Below are positions 1 through 10,045 of a stretch of 44,799 nucleotides of DNA, piece after piece. The DNA is from Pleurobrachia bachei (lineage: Eukaryota > Ctenophora > Tentaculata > Cydippida > Pleurobrachiidae). Below the pieces are notes generated by a model. The model worked only from the letters and a program-made list of their open reading frames with translations. It did not search any database and had not been told where the DNA came from. A program made the position numbers and the translations under genes. The stretch lies in the NCBI GenBank assembly GCA_000695325.1, contig AVPN01000262.1, forward strand, positions 8,075 through 52,873. The letters are read 5' to 3'. Numbering within the stretch: position 1 is the first letter of the stretch; the number at the start of each line of letters is the position of its first letter.

Positions 1-2160
1 GAGAAGACCTGGAAGCAGTGGTATGACGGTGACGCCCCGGAGGAAGGGATAATACCTGACGGATACCAGAACTCACTGGACGTCTTTAAACGGCTCCTCC
101 TAATCAGATCCTGGTGCCCAGATAGAACTATTGCCCAGGCCCGCAAGTTCGTCGTCGATGCCCTGGGACAGAAGTTTGCCGATGGGGTCATCCTCGATTT
201 CCACACTATGTGGGGGGAGAGTGACCCGGCAACCCCTCTCATCTGTTTCCTATCGATGGGGAGTGACCCCACTGCTCAGATAGACAGTCTGGCTAAGAAG
301 TTGAAGGTTGACTGTAAGGCAGTCTCCATGGGCCAGGGCCAGGAGATCCATGCCCGGCGGCTCCTCCAGAACTCCATGTCCCAAGGTGGGTGGGTGTTAC
401 TCCAAAACTGCCATTTGGGACTCAACTTTATGGAGGAACTCCTGCAGACCATAACCGAGCCAACCAGCCCAGTCCACGAGAGTTTCAGATTATGGGCAAC
501 CACTGAGTGTCACGCACAGTTCCCAATCAACCTACTTCAAATAGGCCTCAAGTATACCAACGAACCACCCCAGGGGGTCAAAGCGGGAGTAAAGAGGACC
601 TACAATGGGATCACACAGGACCAACTGGATATCACTAACATGCCACAGTGGAAGCCCATGTTGTACACAGTGGCCATGTTACATACTGTCGTCCAGGAGA
701 GAAGAAAGTTCGGACCTCTCGGTTGGAACATCCCTTACGAGTTTAATCAGGCTGATCTGACTGCCTCCATCCAGTTTGTACAGAACCATCTGGATGATAT
801 GGACCCCCGACACGGTGTTAATTGGAGCACAGTGAGGTACATGATTGGAGAGGTGCAGTACGGGGGCAGGGTCACTGACGACATGGACAAGAGACTACTG
901 AAGATGTTCTGCAAGGCGTGGTTTAAAGAGGACATGTTCCAGCCTGGATTCCAGTTCTTCTGGGCCAGTGGTGGTGGGGACCCGGGGAAACCTTACACCA
1001 TCCCCGTCTGTAAAACTGTCCAGCAGTACCTGGACTTTATTGAAAAGTTACCCCCTGTGGACTCCCCGGAAGTGTTTGGACTTCACCCCAATGCGAACAT
1101 CACCTACCAGAGCAAGACCGCCAGGGACATCCTTGATACCGTGCTGAATATCCAGCCCAAGGAGAGTAGTGCAGGGCTGGGGGAGACAAGGGAGACCTTT
1201 GTACAGAGGATGGCTGATGATATGTTATCTAAACTACCCCCTGACTACATACCACATGAAGTGAGGGAGAGGATTAATGAAATGGGGGCCCTGTCCTCCA
1301 TGAACATATTCCTAAAGCAGGAGCTGGATAGGATGCAGAGAGTGATATTGTGTGTTAGAACCACCCTAACGGACCTAAAACTGGCCATAGAGGGCACTAT
1401 CATCATGAGTGAGAAACTCAGGGAGGCCCTGGACAGCATATACGATGCCAAAGTGCCCCCTTCTTGGACCAAATTGAGTTGGGATAGCAGCACTATTGGG
1501 TTCTGGTTTACTGAGCTAATCGAGCGGAACAGTCAGTTCCACTCTTGGTGCTTTACAGGTCGACCTAACGTCTTCTGGATGACCGGATTCTTTAACCCTC
1601 AGGTACATGTGTTTCCATGTGTTTCACTGTGTTTAACCCAATTCCTGGCTCCAATCCAACCCATCTGACAGCCCCACATGTTTTCTACAACACTACTAAC
1701 ACTCCCCTTTCCACATGTTTTCTAACACTCTCCTCCTTTCCCACAGGGCTTCTTGACCGCCATGAGACAGGAAGTGACACGAGGACACAAGGGCTGGGCC
1801 CTCGACCAAGTTGTCCTAAATAACGAGATGACAAAATACACCAAAGATGACATCACATCGCCACCCCCAGAAGGTGTCTTTGTACACGGGTTATTCCTGG
1901 ACGGGGCTGGATGGGACAGGAGGAACAGTCGACTAGTGGAGCCCCCTCCAAAGGTCCTCTTTACACCCCTCCCAGTGATCCGGATATTCGCTGAGAACAC
2001 ACCGCCCGTCAGTGACGGCAAGGTGTACGAGTGCCCGATATACAAGAAACCCCGGAGAACAGATCTTACCTATATTGCAAGTGTGAATTTGAGGCATGGT
2101 GCTGTTAACGAGGAAAAGTGGGTTATGAGGGGTGTGGCACTGTTATGTGACATTAAATAG
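1..2160 (+). CDS. Axonemal dynein heavy chain, C-terminal part (DNAH5/DNAH8-like), two exons
   Basis: Force-generating heavy chain of the ciliary outer dynein arm. The open frame enters at base 1, so this is the 3' end of a longer gene. Exon 1 is 1-1602 and exon 2 is 1747-2160, both in phase 0, joined across a 144-bp intron with a GTACAT donor and CCCACAG acceptor; the stop is TAG at 2158-2160. The text carries the conserved dynein stretches [39 protein letters not shown] and the terminal [10 protein letters not shown]. From knowledge of the family, the [12 protein letters not shown]...HKGWALD and [12 protein letters not shown] segments match outer-arm DNAH5/DNAH8 better than inner-arm or cytoplasmic chains. 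About 672 residues are visible out of roughly 4,600 expected. Paralogue assignment is an inference; the dynein family call is firm. Confidence 0.95.
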
Positions 2161-2987
2161 AGAAGTCAACTAACTGAGAACTGCAGCAGAGATATCTAGT
2201 GGTTAAGAGACTTGTTACTGTTAAATCAAAATGGGGAGGGTTAGCTGTCAAATGGGTTTGAGAAAGACAAGACTTGTATGTGTTTTTTATTTGTGTATTT
2301 TTTGACAACAACAAGACCTATGTGTGTATATACAACTATTATTATGTTATAGTCGTTATGTTTTCGTAACGCTTTATGTATAAAACATGTTAGATATGTA
2401 AATAGCTTCCTTCATTATGTTTTACACAACCCAATTAAGTGTGTTTATTCTTTCTTTACTACCTGAAGAGCTGAGGTCACTGAATCGAAGGGTTTAGGGA
2501 ATGGATACATCGATTGCAGTAAAAGGTGTAAAAATATAGGGCTCGCAGTGGTACTTCAGAGAGAACCTAATGCGCGTAATTTATTTGCGCGTTTATCTTG
2601 CGCGCGCGAATTTCGAATTTATAGTTTTTCGATTTTTTTTTAAATTTCTTTTTGAAGATGCCAAAAAATCTGGGTTTGACAGTTGAGGAAAATCGCAATT
2701 ACCAATTTGGCGCACACTGAACTGGTGACCTAAGGAACCTCAGAAGAGGAATCTGAGGAACTTTTCGAAGAGGAACATGATGAATTAATTTATTGTATAT
2801 CGTTTTTATTTCCATTTGTTGTTTGACAGTTGACTTCTGGAGTTTTTTTTGTTTTGGAGTGTCAGCAGTCAGCACTCTGACTCACGATTTTTAGGGTTTG
2901 GGTTGAATTTAGGGCTTGAAATTTGTATCTTTTGGTCAAGCATGTTTGATCTAGATCAGTTTAGAGTCAGATAAAGATTGAAGAAGT
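2161..2987. other. Intergenic: dynein 3' UTR and upstream region of the sushi gene
   Basis: No coding signal seen. The first 300 bases are the AT-rich dynein 3' UTR. At 2571-2613 there is a short run of GCGCG blocks separated by AT-rich sequence (GCGCGCGCGAATTTCGAATTT), followed by a T-rich stretch to about 2655. A similar GCGCGCGAATTT composition recurs at 25430-25480, in the region upstream of EMC7. It may be a promoter element of both genes, but that is only a resemblance. Confidence 0.4.
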
Positions 2988-4308
2988 ATGAACGCTTCGT
3001 CGAAGTTGATCTTAACAGTTTACTTCGTTCTTGGCTTACCACAAGGTGAGTCTAATTTCTGAATATTTTATTAGTTAGGCAACTTAACACATACTATGCA
3101 TTTTGCGATATTACTTTGGTAATTTCAGGAGAACTAACTGGTACCAGTTCAGTATGGCAAGATGCTAAGAAGGAAGGCAACATGGCGATAGCTAATCTTG
3201 AGTCTCAGTCGATCCAGCTTAAATTTGAAGAGTTGCCTACGAAATTCCAAGTTGAATCATTTAAAGGTGTTTCAACTAACCTTGGACATGTTGTTATAAC
3301 CCAACAATCAAATAAGGACACGTGGAAATGGGATTTCTCAGTATGCGAATTGTGGGAATGGCAGAATCCTTCCTTTAATTGGAGTCCCACGGACGATTCA
3401 GTGTGGACAGTATCATGGGAAGAGGGAAGAAGACTCATTGTTAAGGTCAATGAAGTTGTGAAGGTGAATGCAACATGTGATAAAGTTCCTGGTGGTATTA
3501 CACTTTGGCAGATTTTTGATCAGAGTGAATCCAACACAGCTGCACCTTCTGTTATGTTTCGGAAGCCCCCCGAGAAGGAGGAGGACCCAGTTGGTCACTG
3601 TATCATGATTGGTTCTGAGAATACCACGGTGAATGTTGGCCAAGTATTCAATCTGACCTGTTCTGCTGGCTCTGTTGTGGAGACTGGACAATCCAGCATC
3701 AATCTCACTTGTCAGCAGAGTGGATATTTTCATCCTAACTTTACAGAGAATGATTGCAGTAAGTATTTGGCGAGTTAGCTTTCTAGAAAAGCGGGGGCGA
3801 GAGAAGCCCTTTTTACTACGTTTGATCATCTGCTAAAACGTGTCATGTACCCGATTATTATCATTTCTTAAAACTTGATATTCTTTCAGTTGAGTGCGAG
3901 GTAGGAACCTTTAGAGGAAATGATGATGAAGAATGTGTAAGATGTCCTGATAATCATGTTGCTAAAACTAAAGGAATGGATGCATGTGTGAAATGTAGTG
4001 ATGAAAAAACCAACAATGAAGATCACACTGCATGCGGTAATCTTGTCAAACTTTGATGTCTTGATTACTCTCCCAAAATATCCAATTAACCTATGCCATT
4101 GGATATTGATGTTATTATTCAATAATTCTACTTTTTTCAGTCTATATTTGCGAACCTCCCCTGGTTACGCTCGGAACTGTTACACCAGATCGTACAATAT
4201 ACAACATAGGGGATAGGATCACAGTGATATGCCCCAACCTTCAGAACACGTCAGCGTGTTTAGATGGTGGTGTATGGGACCCGCTTCCAGTCTCTTGTAA
4301 ATTGCCAG
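2988..4308 (+). CDS. Secreted sushi/CCP and cysteine-rich protein, four exons seen
   Basis: Exons 2988-3045, 3129-3758, 3890-4036 and 4141-4308 join in phase 1 each time, with good GTGAGT, GTAAGT, GTAATC and GTAAAA donors. Exon 1 gives a signal peptide (MNASSKLILTVYFVLG). Exon 2 starts with about 130 residues I do not recognise (W-rich, VSWEEGRRLIVKVN), then a sushi-like module with CIMIGSEN, FNLTCSAG and a C-terminal Cys. Exon 3 is one cysteine-rich repeat (VGTFRGNDDEECVRCPDN), like the GCC2/GCC3 or ephrin-receptor type. Exon 4 is a canonical sushi domain (CEPPLVTLG ... GDRITVICP ... GGVWDPLPVSCKLP). All introns in phase 1 fit module shuffling. The 3' end is unresolved: either the exon is spliced on after 4308 or it reads through to a stop at 4432-4436. 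Probable extracellular recognition or adhesion protein. Confidence 0.7.
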
Positions 4309-4379
4309 GTAAAATAAGAGAGCGAATTGAATTTGAAGGGAGCAGGATTGTTATTGCTAACAACTGTTGTTTTTGTTAT

Positions 4380-4413
4380 TGTCTGACAAAGCAGCTGGGT
4401 GCTTTGTCAGACA
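4380..4413. repeat. Perfect hairpin, 14-bp stem, 6-nt loop
   Basis: TGTCTGACAAAGCA at 4380-4393 is exactly complementary to TGCTTTGTCAGACA at 4400-4413, with the loop GCTGGG. It lies between the sushi gene and the convergent lectin gene. It might sit in a 3' UTR or mark a small fold-back insertion. Confidence 0.8.
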
Positions 4414-4563
4414 CAATTATGATAGGATTGACGTGACAAACATTGCTGAAACAATTCTGTGAAACTTTCTATGATATATCACACAGTACAACATGCACAC
4501 AGTTCACAATTTCTCACAAACACAACGAATTCAGCTAATCCTGAACGGTACGGTTTCAGAGAG

Positions 4564-7500
4564 TTATTTTGGGTCATGTTCACACAGGGAAGGTAGTTCA
4601 ATCTTGCAGGGAACGTTCCACCATCCACCCTTCTTGCTGGTCTCGTCTGTAGAGTCGGTGTGTTGGAAGTATGCAATACACTTCCCTCCATCGTACATAA
4701 CATCTCCTCCCTCAGATTCCTGGCAACACTTCTGTCCCTTCTTCCAGTCAGTCAGGCCCTCCTGAAAATTTAACAGTGTGTAATAGTGGAATGGAGTTGT
4801 CTGTCTGCCCCTATTATATTGGGTGGGAATGTTTTCCAATTTCTGGAGGTGTCTCGCCAGAGAGTGCTCTAACAATTTTTAAGCGATATTCAGGTACAAT
4901 CAGTGATGTGATAGCTACAAATAGAAATTGTGTGCTGTGAGTAGTAAACGGATGGATAATACTGCATCAAAGAGATGTGAAATTGCAGCTGGGAACTGTG
5001 GAATGGAAAGCCCATTGTTCAAGGTTAGCTCCTATTGTTATAGTGTAACCAGGCATCACGCGATGCCTGGTTACAACAACGTGTGATACTGTATACAACT
5101 GCAAACCCCATCATAGGTTTAATTGTAATGATACACACCTTGACAACATTCCAGCTGGATGATGTTTTCACTTCACTGACCCACTTCCATTCCCCATCAA
5201 CCTCCTTCACCCCAATCCAGGCCCAGTTATCGTAGTAGTCGCTGGAAACCTGCAGAGAGAGAGAGAGCATGGTTAGAGCTGGGTTCTAAAGTAAATCACT
5301 ATGATTTACAAGGTAAGAATTGAGACTAATACTCTGTGTGCAGCTGCTGAGTGCTGAATAAACAAAATTTAAAATCGATTTATTCATGTACCTACATGTA
5401 GTACATTTCAGTACCACCAGCATGATGGAATTTTCATTTTCAGATTGTACCAATGGTACCCTTAAGTTTTGGGTACAATGAGACCTTAGGTCAAGTGAGG
5501 CGAATATCATGGGATCATGTGTTACCTACCGCATCCCAATCAAAGTGGTCATCAGTGGAAAAGAATTCATCCAGTACACTCTTCTGTCCAGAACTCTCAA
5601 TTAGCCCGTTAAAGAATGCTCTGTCATCATCGCTGGACACAACCAGACTTTCTAGTGTCGCCAGGTGCGAGAGTCCATCCGCTGATAGGAGTTACAGGAC
5701 AGTTAGCTTTGAGAATCAAAAACTGATGAGTTTTTAGCGATTTCTAGTAAAACTGCATCTGGTGCACAGTTTTGAAATTCTCTTGAGTCGGTCAGCCTCC
5801 GACTCAAGAAAATTTTTTGGAGAGAGGTCAGATGATGTTAAATCGTAAAACCTTTATCTTTCTATACAACCCAAAACTTTAGTGTTTTTACATATATTGG
5901 AAAATATTTGAAACTGTTGGAGGGTTTTACCCATCGTTCATATAACGTCGCGGTAAAACAAGGTGCTTTTGGTCTTTGGTCTAGATGAATTGAACAGATG
6001 TGGGCGAATAATTAATGGTGTGTGTGTGTGGACAACATCACTATTCAATAACGAAGATCTGCATGGTCTTACATGAAGCGCTGATACAGTTGGCCTCCGC
6101 GTCGTTGAAGCTCATGGCACCAGAGAAGTACCTATAACACTTGTCCTCATAAAGGGTCCATCCAGACTCACAACTTGCATCCCCTATAAGACAAGGGGGA
6201 TTTAGCTAATAACACAAGCAATGCAGCGGGTTTAGGAAAGATGCGATATATTCTTACGTTTTTCCACATTCACGATGTCACTTGTGATACCCTCATCCCT
6301 GAAGTGAAGGGATGTTGATTACATGAGTTATATTGCAACAGGCTATACATTTCATAACTCTAATCGAAACTACATCTGGTTTCGATTCAAGCTCCACCAG
6401 GTAACCATGGTAACATAAACTGAGTATTTTCGATCCTTTCTATGCATTTTTGCACATAACATGTTATATACTCACTCAAGAGATTGAATGGCCTCCAAGG
6501 CCCTTCCACATTCTTCAGATATGAGTCTTTTGCTTCTTTTACCAAATCCACCCACGGTGCAAAGCTAAAGATGGTTGTGTTATGGGCTGGCGGATCAATG
6601 CTGATATAGAGCACTCGGCTCAAATAAAAGGGAGCTGTTATAAAACCACCTGTTGTAACCATTGCTACCTTCTCGATACCGGTTGAGTGAGGTGTCAATG
6701 TCGCGTCATAACTGCCAGAGCATTGGTATTATTATTTCTCTCAAGCGCGAGAAATGTAGTTAGAGCATTAGCCTTTGGTCAGAGGATTGGCCTGACAGCG
6801 TCGAAACCAGCTGTTGTTAAAAACCTACGTCACCAACAAATCATGTAGTTACCTCTTCGGCCCTTTTCTTTAGGGCGGCATGTGTATCTCTTTTCTCCTT
6901 TTCTGCCCTTTCTTTCAATACAAACTGGCATTCCATCTCCTCTGATCGCTTCATGAGGAGCTCACACTCGCTCTCCTCTCTTCGGCAAAGCTGACAGGGA
7001 GGGGTGGGATCAATTATCTTAAAAACCTTCCCTTGGCAATGTGCGGCAAAAGAGCTGTTGTTGAAGTGTAAATAAAGAAAGAAATGGTAGGCACAGGACC
7101 TGAAGGAGACCCATGATTGTATAATGTATGGTGTGGTTTTGGTTATTAGTCTACATCAAGTTCAACATGACTGCTCGGCGCTCTGTTGTTTTATTCAAAG
7201 GCGAGAGTTTTGATGTCTAAAGTTAAACGGTACCTGCATCTCTTCCACGTTTCTCTTACATAACTGTTCACGTTTTTGTCTCTGACCGATTGAAACTGAG
7301 AAAGGAAAAAGTGCCAGATAAAAACTAATTCCCCCCATTTTTACCCCCAAGACCTCAATAATGTGACTACCGATTCCCTTTTATCCCCAATAATTCTTAG
7401 CCTCCCTGGTCCCTCTAATACCCCCATGTTCTCACCACCACATCCCTCCTCGGATCGGGCACAAGGGTTCTCCTCTCGGAAGGTAACGAGTCCGTCCTGG

Positions 7501-7981
7501 GCGAACTCCATCACACACTCCCCGGACTCTTCGTAACACTCGTAACTGGTCGCTCCATACAACTCCCGTTTCTTAACCAGCACCTCTTGGATCTGTATTG
7601 GAGATTTTGAGTGTCGACTTGCGTCGTACGTGGGCCGCAGCCGTAGCGAAAAGATATATTGCTATTGATGTATTGTGGTGGACACGTGATGGTACAGATA
7701 TTGAGATATGTACAACTATAACAGCTACATGCCTATAATGAGTGGCTAATGTGTGCTGATATTGGTACTCTACAGTCTGTATCTGAAATTGGTGTTGTTG
7801 CCATTAGCAACAGAACTTTATTACAAGATCTAGAATACTTGTCACGATTACTGCTCATTGTACCATGCTAAATTAAGCACTATAAATTCAAGATGTGTGA
7901 GACCTTGTCCGCTGTCTCCTGAAGGTCCAGGGAGTGGGTGGTTGCCACGAATAGGGTGGTAACTAGCAGCAGGAACATCAT
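4564..7981 (-). CDS. Secreted C-type lectin with N-terminal helical region, ten exons
   Basis: Exons in gene order are 7981-7904, 7592-7436, 7295-7234, 6990-6853, 6564-6476, 6298-6258, 6183-6073, 5681-5530, 5249-5139 and 4761-4564. All phases agree and give 378 residues. Exon 1 encodes a signal peptide (MMFLLLVTTLFVATTHS). Exons 2-5 give a charged, probably helical segment with paired motifs LCRREESECELL and LCTVGGFGKRSKR. The C-type lectin domain starts at CESGWTLYEDKCYRYF and has WAWIGVKEVDGEWKWVS and the terminal GGWWNVPCKIELPSLCE. The calcium/sugar motif EPN or QPD and WND are not obvious (WWN is present), so calcium-dependent sugar binding is uncertain. The exon 1 donor (GTCTCA) is weak. 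The gene converges on the sushi gene; the two stop regions are about 250 bp apart. Confidence 0.85.
5044..5075. repeat. Perfect hairpin, 14-bp stem, 4-nt loop, in lectin intron
   Basis: TGTAACCAGGCATC at 5044-5057 pairs exactly with GATGCCTGGTTACA at 5062-5075 around the loop ACGC. It lies in the intron between the last two lectin exons. Confidence 0.85.
5781..5809. repeat. Perfect hairpin, 11-bp stem, 7-nt loop, in lectin intron
   Basis: TCTTGAGTCGG at 5781-5791 pairs with CCGACTCAAGA at 5799-5809. It lies in the intron between the lectin exons 5530-5681 and 6073-6183. The arms share no sequence with the neighbouring hairpins. Confidence 0.8.
6362..6387. repeat. Perfect hairpin, 9-bp stem, 8-nt loop, in lectin intron
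   Basis: AATCGAAAC at 6362-6370 pairs with GTTTCGATT at 6379-6387. Intron between lectin exons 6258-6298 and 6476-6564. Confidence 0.7.
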
Positions 7982-8100
7982 ATATCAGGGAGAGAGAGCA
8001 AACAGAGGGGGCTAGTGTGTGTGTTAGCTGGGAGGAGCTGTAGAGGACTCACTAAACACACATTCCCCCATGTGGCCAGCAGATAGAAATCAACCACGTG
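7982..8100 (-). promoter_or_regulatory. Probable lectin promoter / 5' UTR region
   Basis: This is the region directly upstream of the lectin start codon at 7981. It is followed at 8101 by a long GA tract. No TATA box was recognised; the assignment rests on position only. Confidence 0.3.
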
Positions 8101-8101
8101 A

Positions 8102-8171
<70 letters not shown>
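8101..8171. repeat. (GA)n microsatellite
   Basis: About 70 bases of nearly pure GA. It sits at the left edge of the first copy of the 1.8 kb tandem repeat; the second copy starts with the same kind of tract at 9996. Confidence 0.95.
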
Positions 8172-8174
<3 letters not shown>

Positions 8175-9995
8175 GAGGGGAGGGACAATGAATGATGGAG
8201 AATGATCACGTGACTCACTGATGTAGCTACAATGTTTTGTGCGTCACTTGTGCGTGTATGATCCCGGCCGTGCCTGGTGAATAATTAATATCCGAAACTA
8301 CGAATTTCAATGAGTGTTGAGTGTACAGCTAGCTGCGTTTTCTAGGAAGGAGGAACTACGATGGAGTTGAGGTGAGTGTGATGCCTTGCGGTTTCACCGC
8401 GGCCCGGCACAGAGAATACTCTTTATTACGTTTCGGCATCACCCTCACCTCAATCATCTCACCGCCAGCCTCAATCACCACTCACAAATAAGATGGAGTT
8501 GTTACTTTCCAACAACGATGGAGGGCCTGCAGTTTGCCCAACCCGGTTTAACCGCGTCCTAGGGTTCCGGTTAAAACATTACAACCTGGATTAAGGTTGT
8601 CCGAGACAGGTAGTAGAATGTTGTGGCGGGGTGCTGTCACTGCTCTCATTAGCTGGACCCTATTCGCGAGAACAGAGCACTGAACTGGCAGGTCGAGTAG
8701 GGCCAGTTTTTAGGCGCATTTTTATTTGCCGTAGACGGTGTCTAGCCCCAGATGACGTCTAGACGGAGTCAGATGGGCTTGAGACGTGCGTCAACAACCC
8801 GTTTAGATGCAATGGGGTGTCTGAAACGGTCCCTACCCAGTACCTAGACGGAATTATATGAAATCAGACTGAATCTCTGAAATGAGACGGAACTTCTTAA
8901 ATTAGACAGAAACCAAAACCGGCTCAAGCACGAAATAGAACCCAGTCTGTGACAAATGAACATTTGCCAGACTCAAATATTCAGAATGCGTTGCGCGCGA
9001 AGTCGTATCACCAAAAGAAAGTACACAAATGTCAACGCATTTAGAAGCAGTATGGAATCATCAGTGAGCCACATTAAAAGGATATCGTTGGGCCAGGGTG
9101 CCGTGATCAACTGTGCGTCTGGCGGCACCAGACCCCGTTTTGGTACTCAGCAGTGTGTTCAGATTGGGTCGGCTCCGCCAGACATGTTTCCAGTCTGCCA
9201 GCTCTAACACTGGCTTTTCCATGGAATGCATCCTTGTCCCCCCTGACAGTACATTCCTTAGATGAAGTTGTGAGTAGTGCATATCAATGATGTTATCATG
9301 ATAGAATGGAGACGGAAGTGCCAGGTACTTTCAGCAGATAGGAGAAACTGTACTTTCAAGCAAATTCCGGTCTGCGCGGCGGAGAGGCTGAGCCGCGCAC
9401 CAAGTGAATGCCAGACAACTAGATTTGGCACACCGATGAGACCGCGCGAGCTAGTCGTGTGGTGAATGTTGCAGAATTGTCCCGCTCTGTACACAGCCTC
9501 TTCCCTGTCTTGCGGTGAGTGTCGGTGCAATTTAGTGTGTCGGTAATAAACGTAAAGACAAGGGTTTTTCTTTCTTGAATTAACATCCCAAATCACGGAC
9601 AAGCACCGATTTCCTCTTTGAAAACAAAACACGCACGAACAACGCTATAATACTATCATCATGAGATAGCAATATCATATATTGGTGGTAGTAGAAAAAA
9701 GACACACTCTTCCTTCCTGCGTCTAGGAAAATGAGTAAAATCGAACACACAGACACACAGACATGAATATATGTACTTAAAACAACGCTCTAGACAAAAA
9801 GTGTACAGCTAAAGGGTGAGAGGGTGTGTAAAAATTGCTCGGAAATTCGCAAAAATCGCTCTTGGATGAGAAAATATCAAGGTTGCGTCTTTCAAACACA
9901 CGCCCCAAACTACTAAATGGGCTCTAATTGATTGGGAGAGATGGGGGGTGTGTACAAAACTATCATTACAAATGTTCATATCACAGAGAGTGGGG
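8172..9995. repeat. 1.8 kb tandem repeat unit, copy 1 (non-coding)
   Basis: Aligns with 10042-11812. Shared landmarks are the block starting GGCAATGAATGATGG (8188 / 10065), ACTCAAATATTCAGAA, AAATGTCAACGCATTT, and then a nearly identical final 700 bases (9300-9990 versus 11105-11810) that differ by only a few changes and a TAAA insertion. The copy ends at CACATTA just before a GA tract, exactly where copy 2 runs into the CapZ alpha stop codon. No coding frame is credible. The first half contains scattered AGACGGAA-like words (8750-8910) that look like a decayed short tandem repeat. Confidence 0.8.
8360..8501. mobile_element. 122-bp fold-back insertion flanked by a 10-bp direct repeat (MITE-like)
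   Basis: GATGGAGTTG occurs at 8360-8369 and again at 8492-8501. Repeat copy 2 has it once (10247-10256) with nothing between, so 8370-8491 is an insertion, or was deleted from copy 2. Inside, 8367-8385 and 8435-8453 form an 18/19 inverted repeat (TTGAGGTGAGTGTGATGCC and its complement). A third related stretch lies at 8474-8486. The inverted repeat begins within the left flank and stops about 40 bp short of the right end, so it is not a textbook terminal inverted repeat. No coding capacity. Confidence 0.55.
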
Positions 9996-10002
9996 GTCAC
10001 AT

Positions 10003-10041
<39 letters not shown>
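9996..10041. repeat. (GA)n microsatellite at the repeat-unit junction
   Basis: Pure GA run separating copy 1 (ending CACATTA) from copy 2. This is the breakpoint of the tandem duplication. Confidence 0.9.

Positions 10042-10045
<4 letters not shown>

Noticed and set aside
4380-6387. Hairpins as microRNA precursors
   Set aside because: Stems of 9-14 bp are too short for a miRNA precursor.
8361-8372. ATGGAGTTGAG followed by GTGAGT, a possible first coding exon on the plus strand
   Set aside because: The donor lies inside the fold-back insertion and is absent from the sister copy; no downstream exon could be found.
9258-9632. Minus-strand frame of 124 residues repeated at 11074-11394
   Set aside because: It is shared only because the DNA of the two repeat units is about 99% identical there; no recognisable domain, and a 4-base indel between the copies changes the N-terminus.
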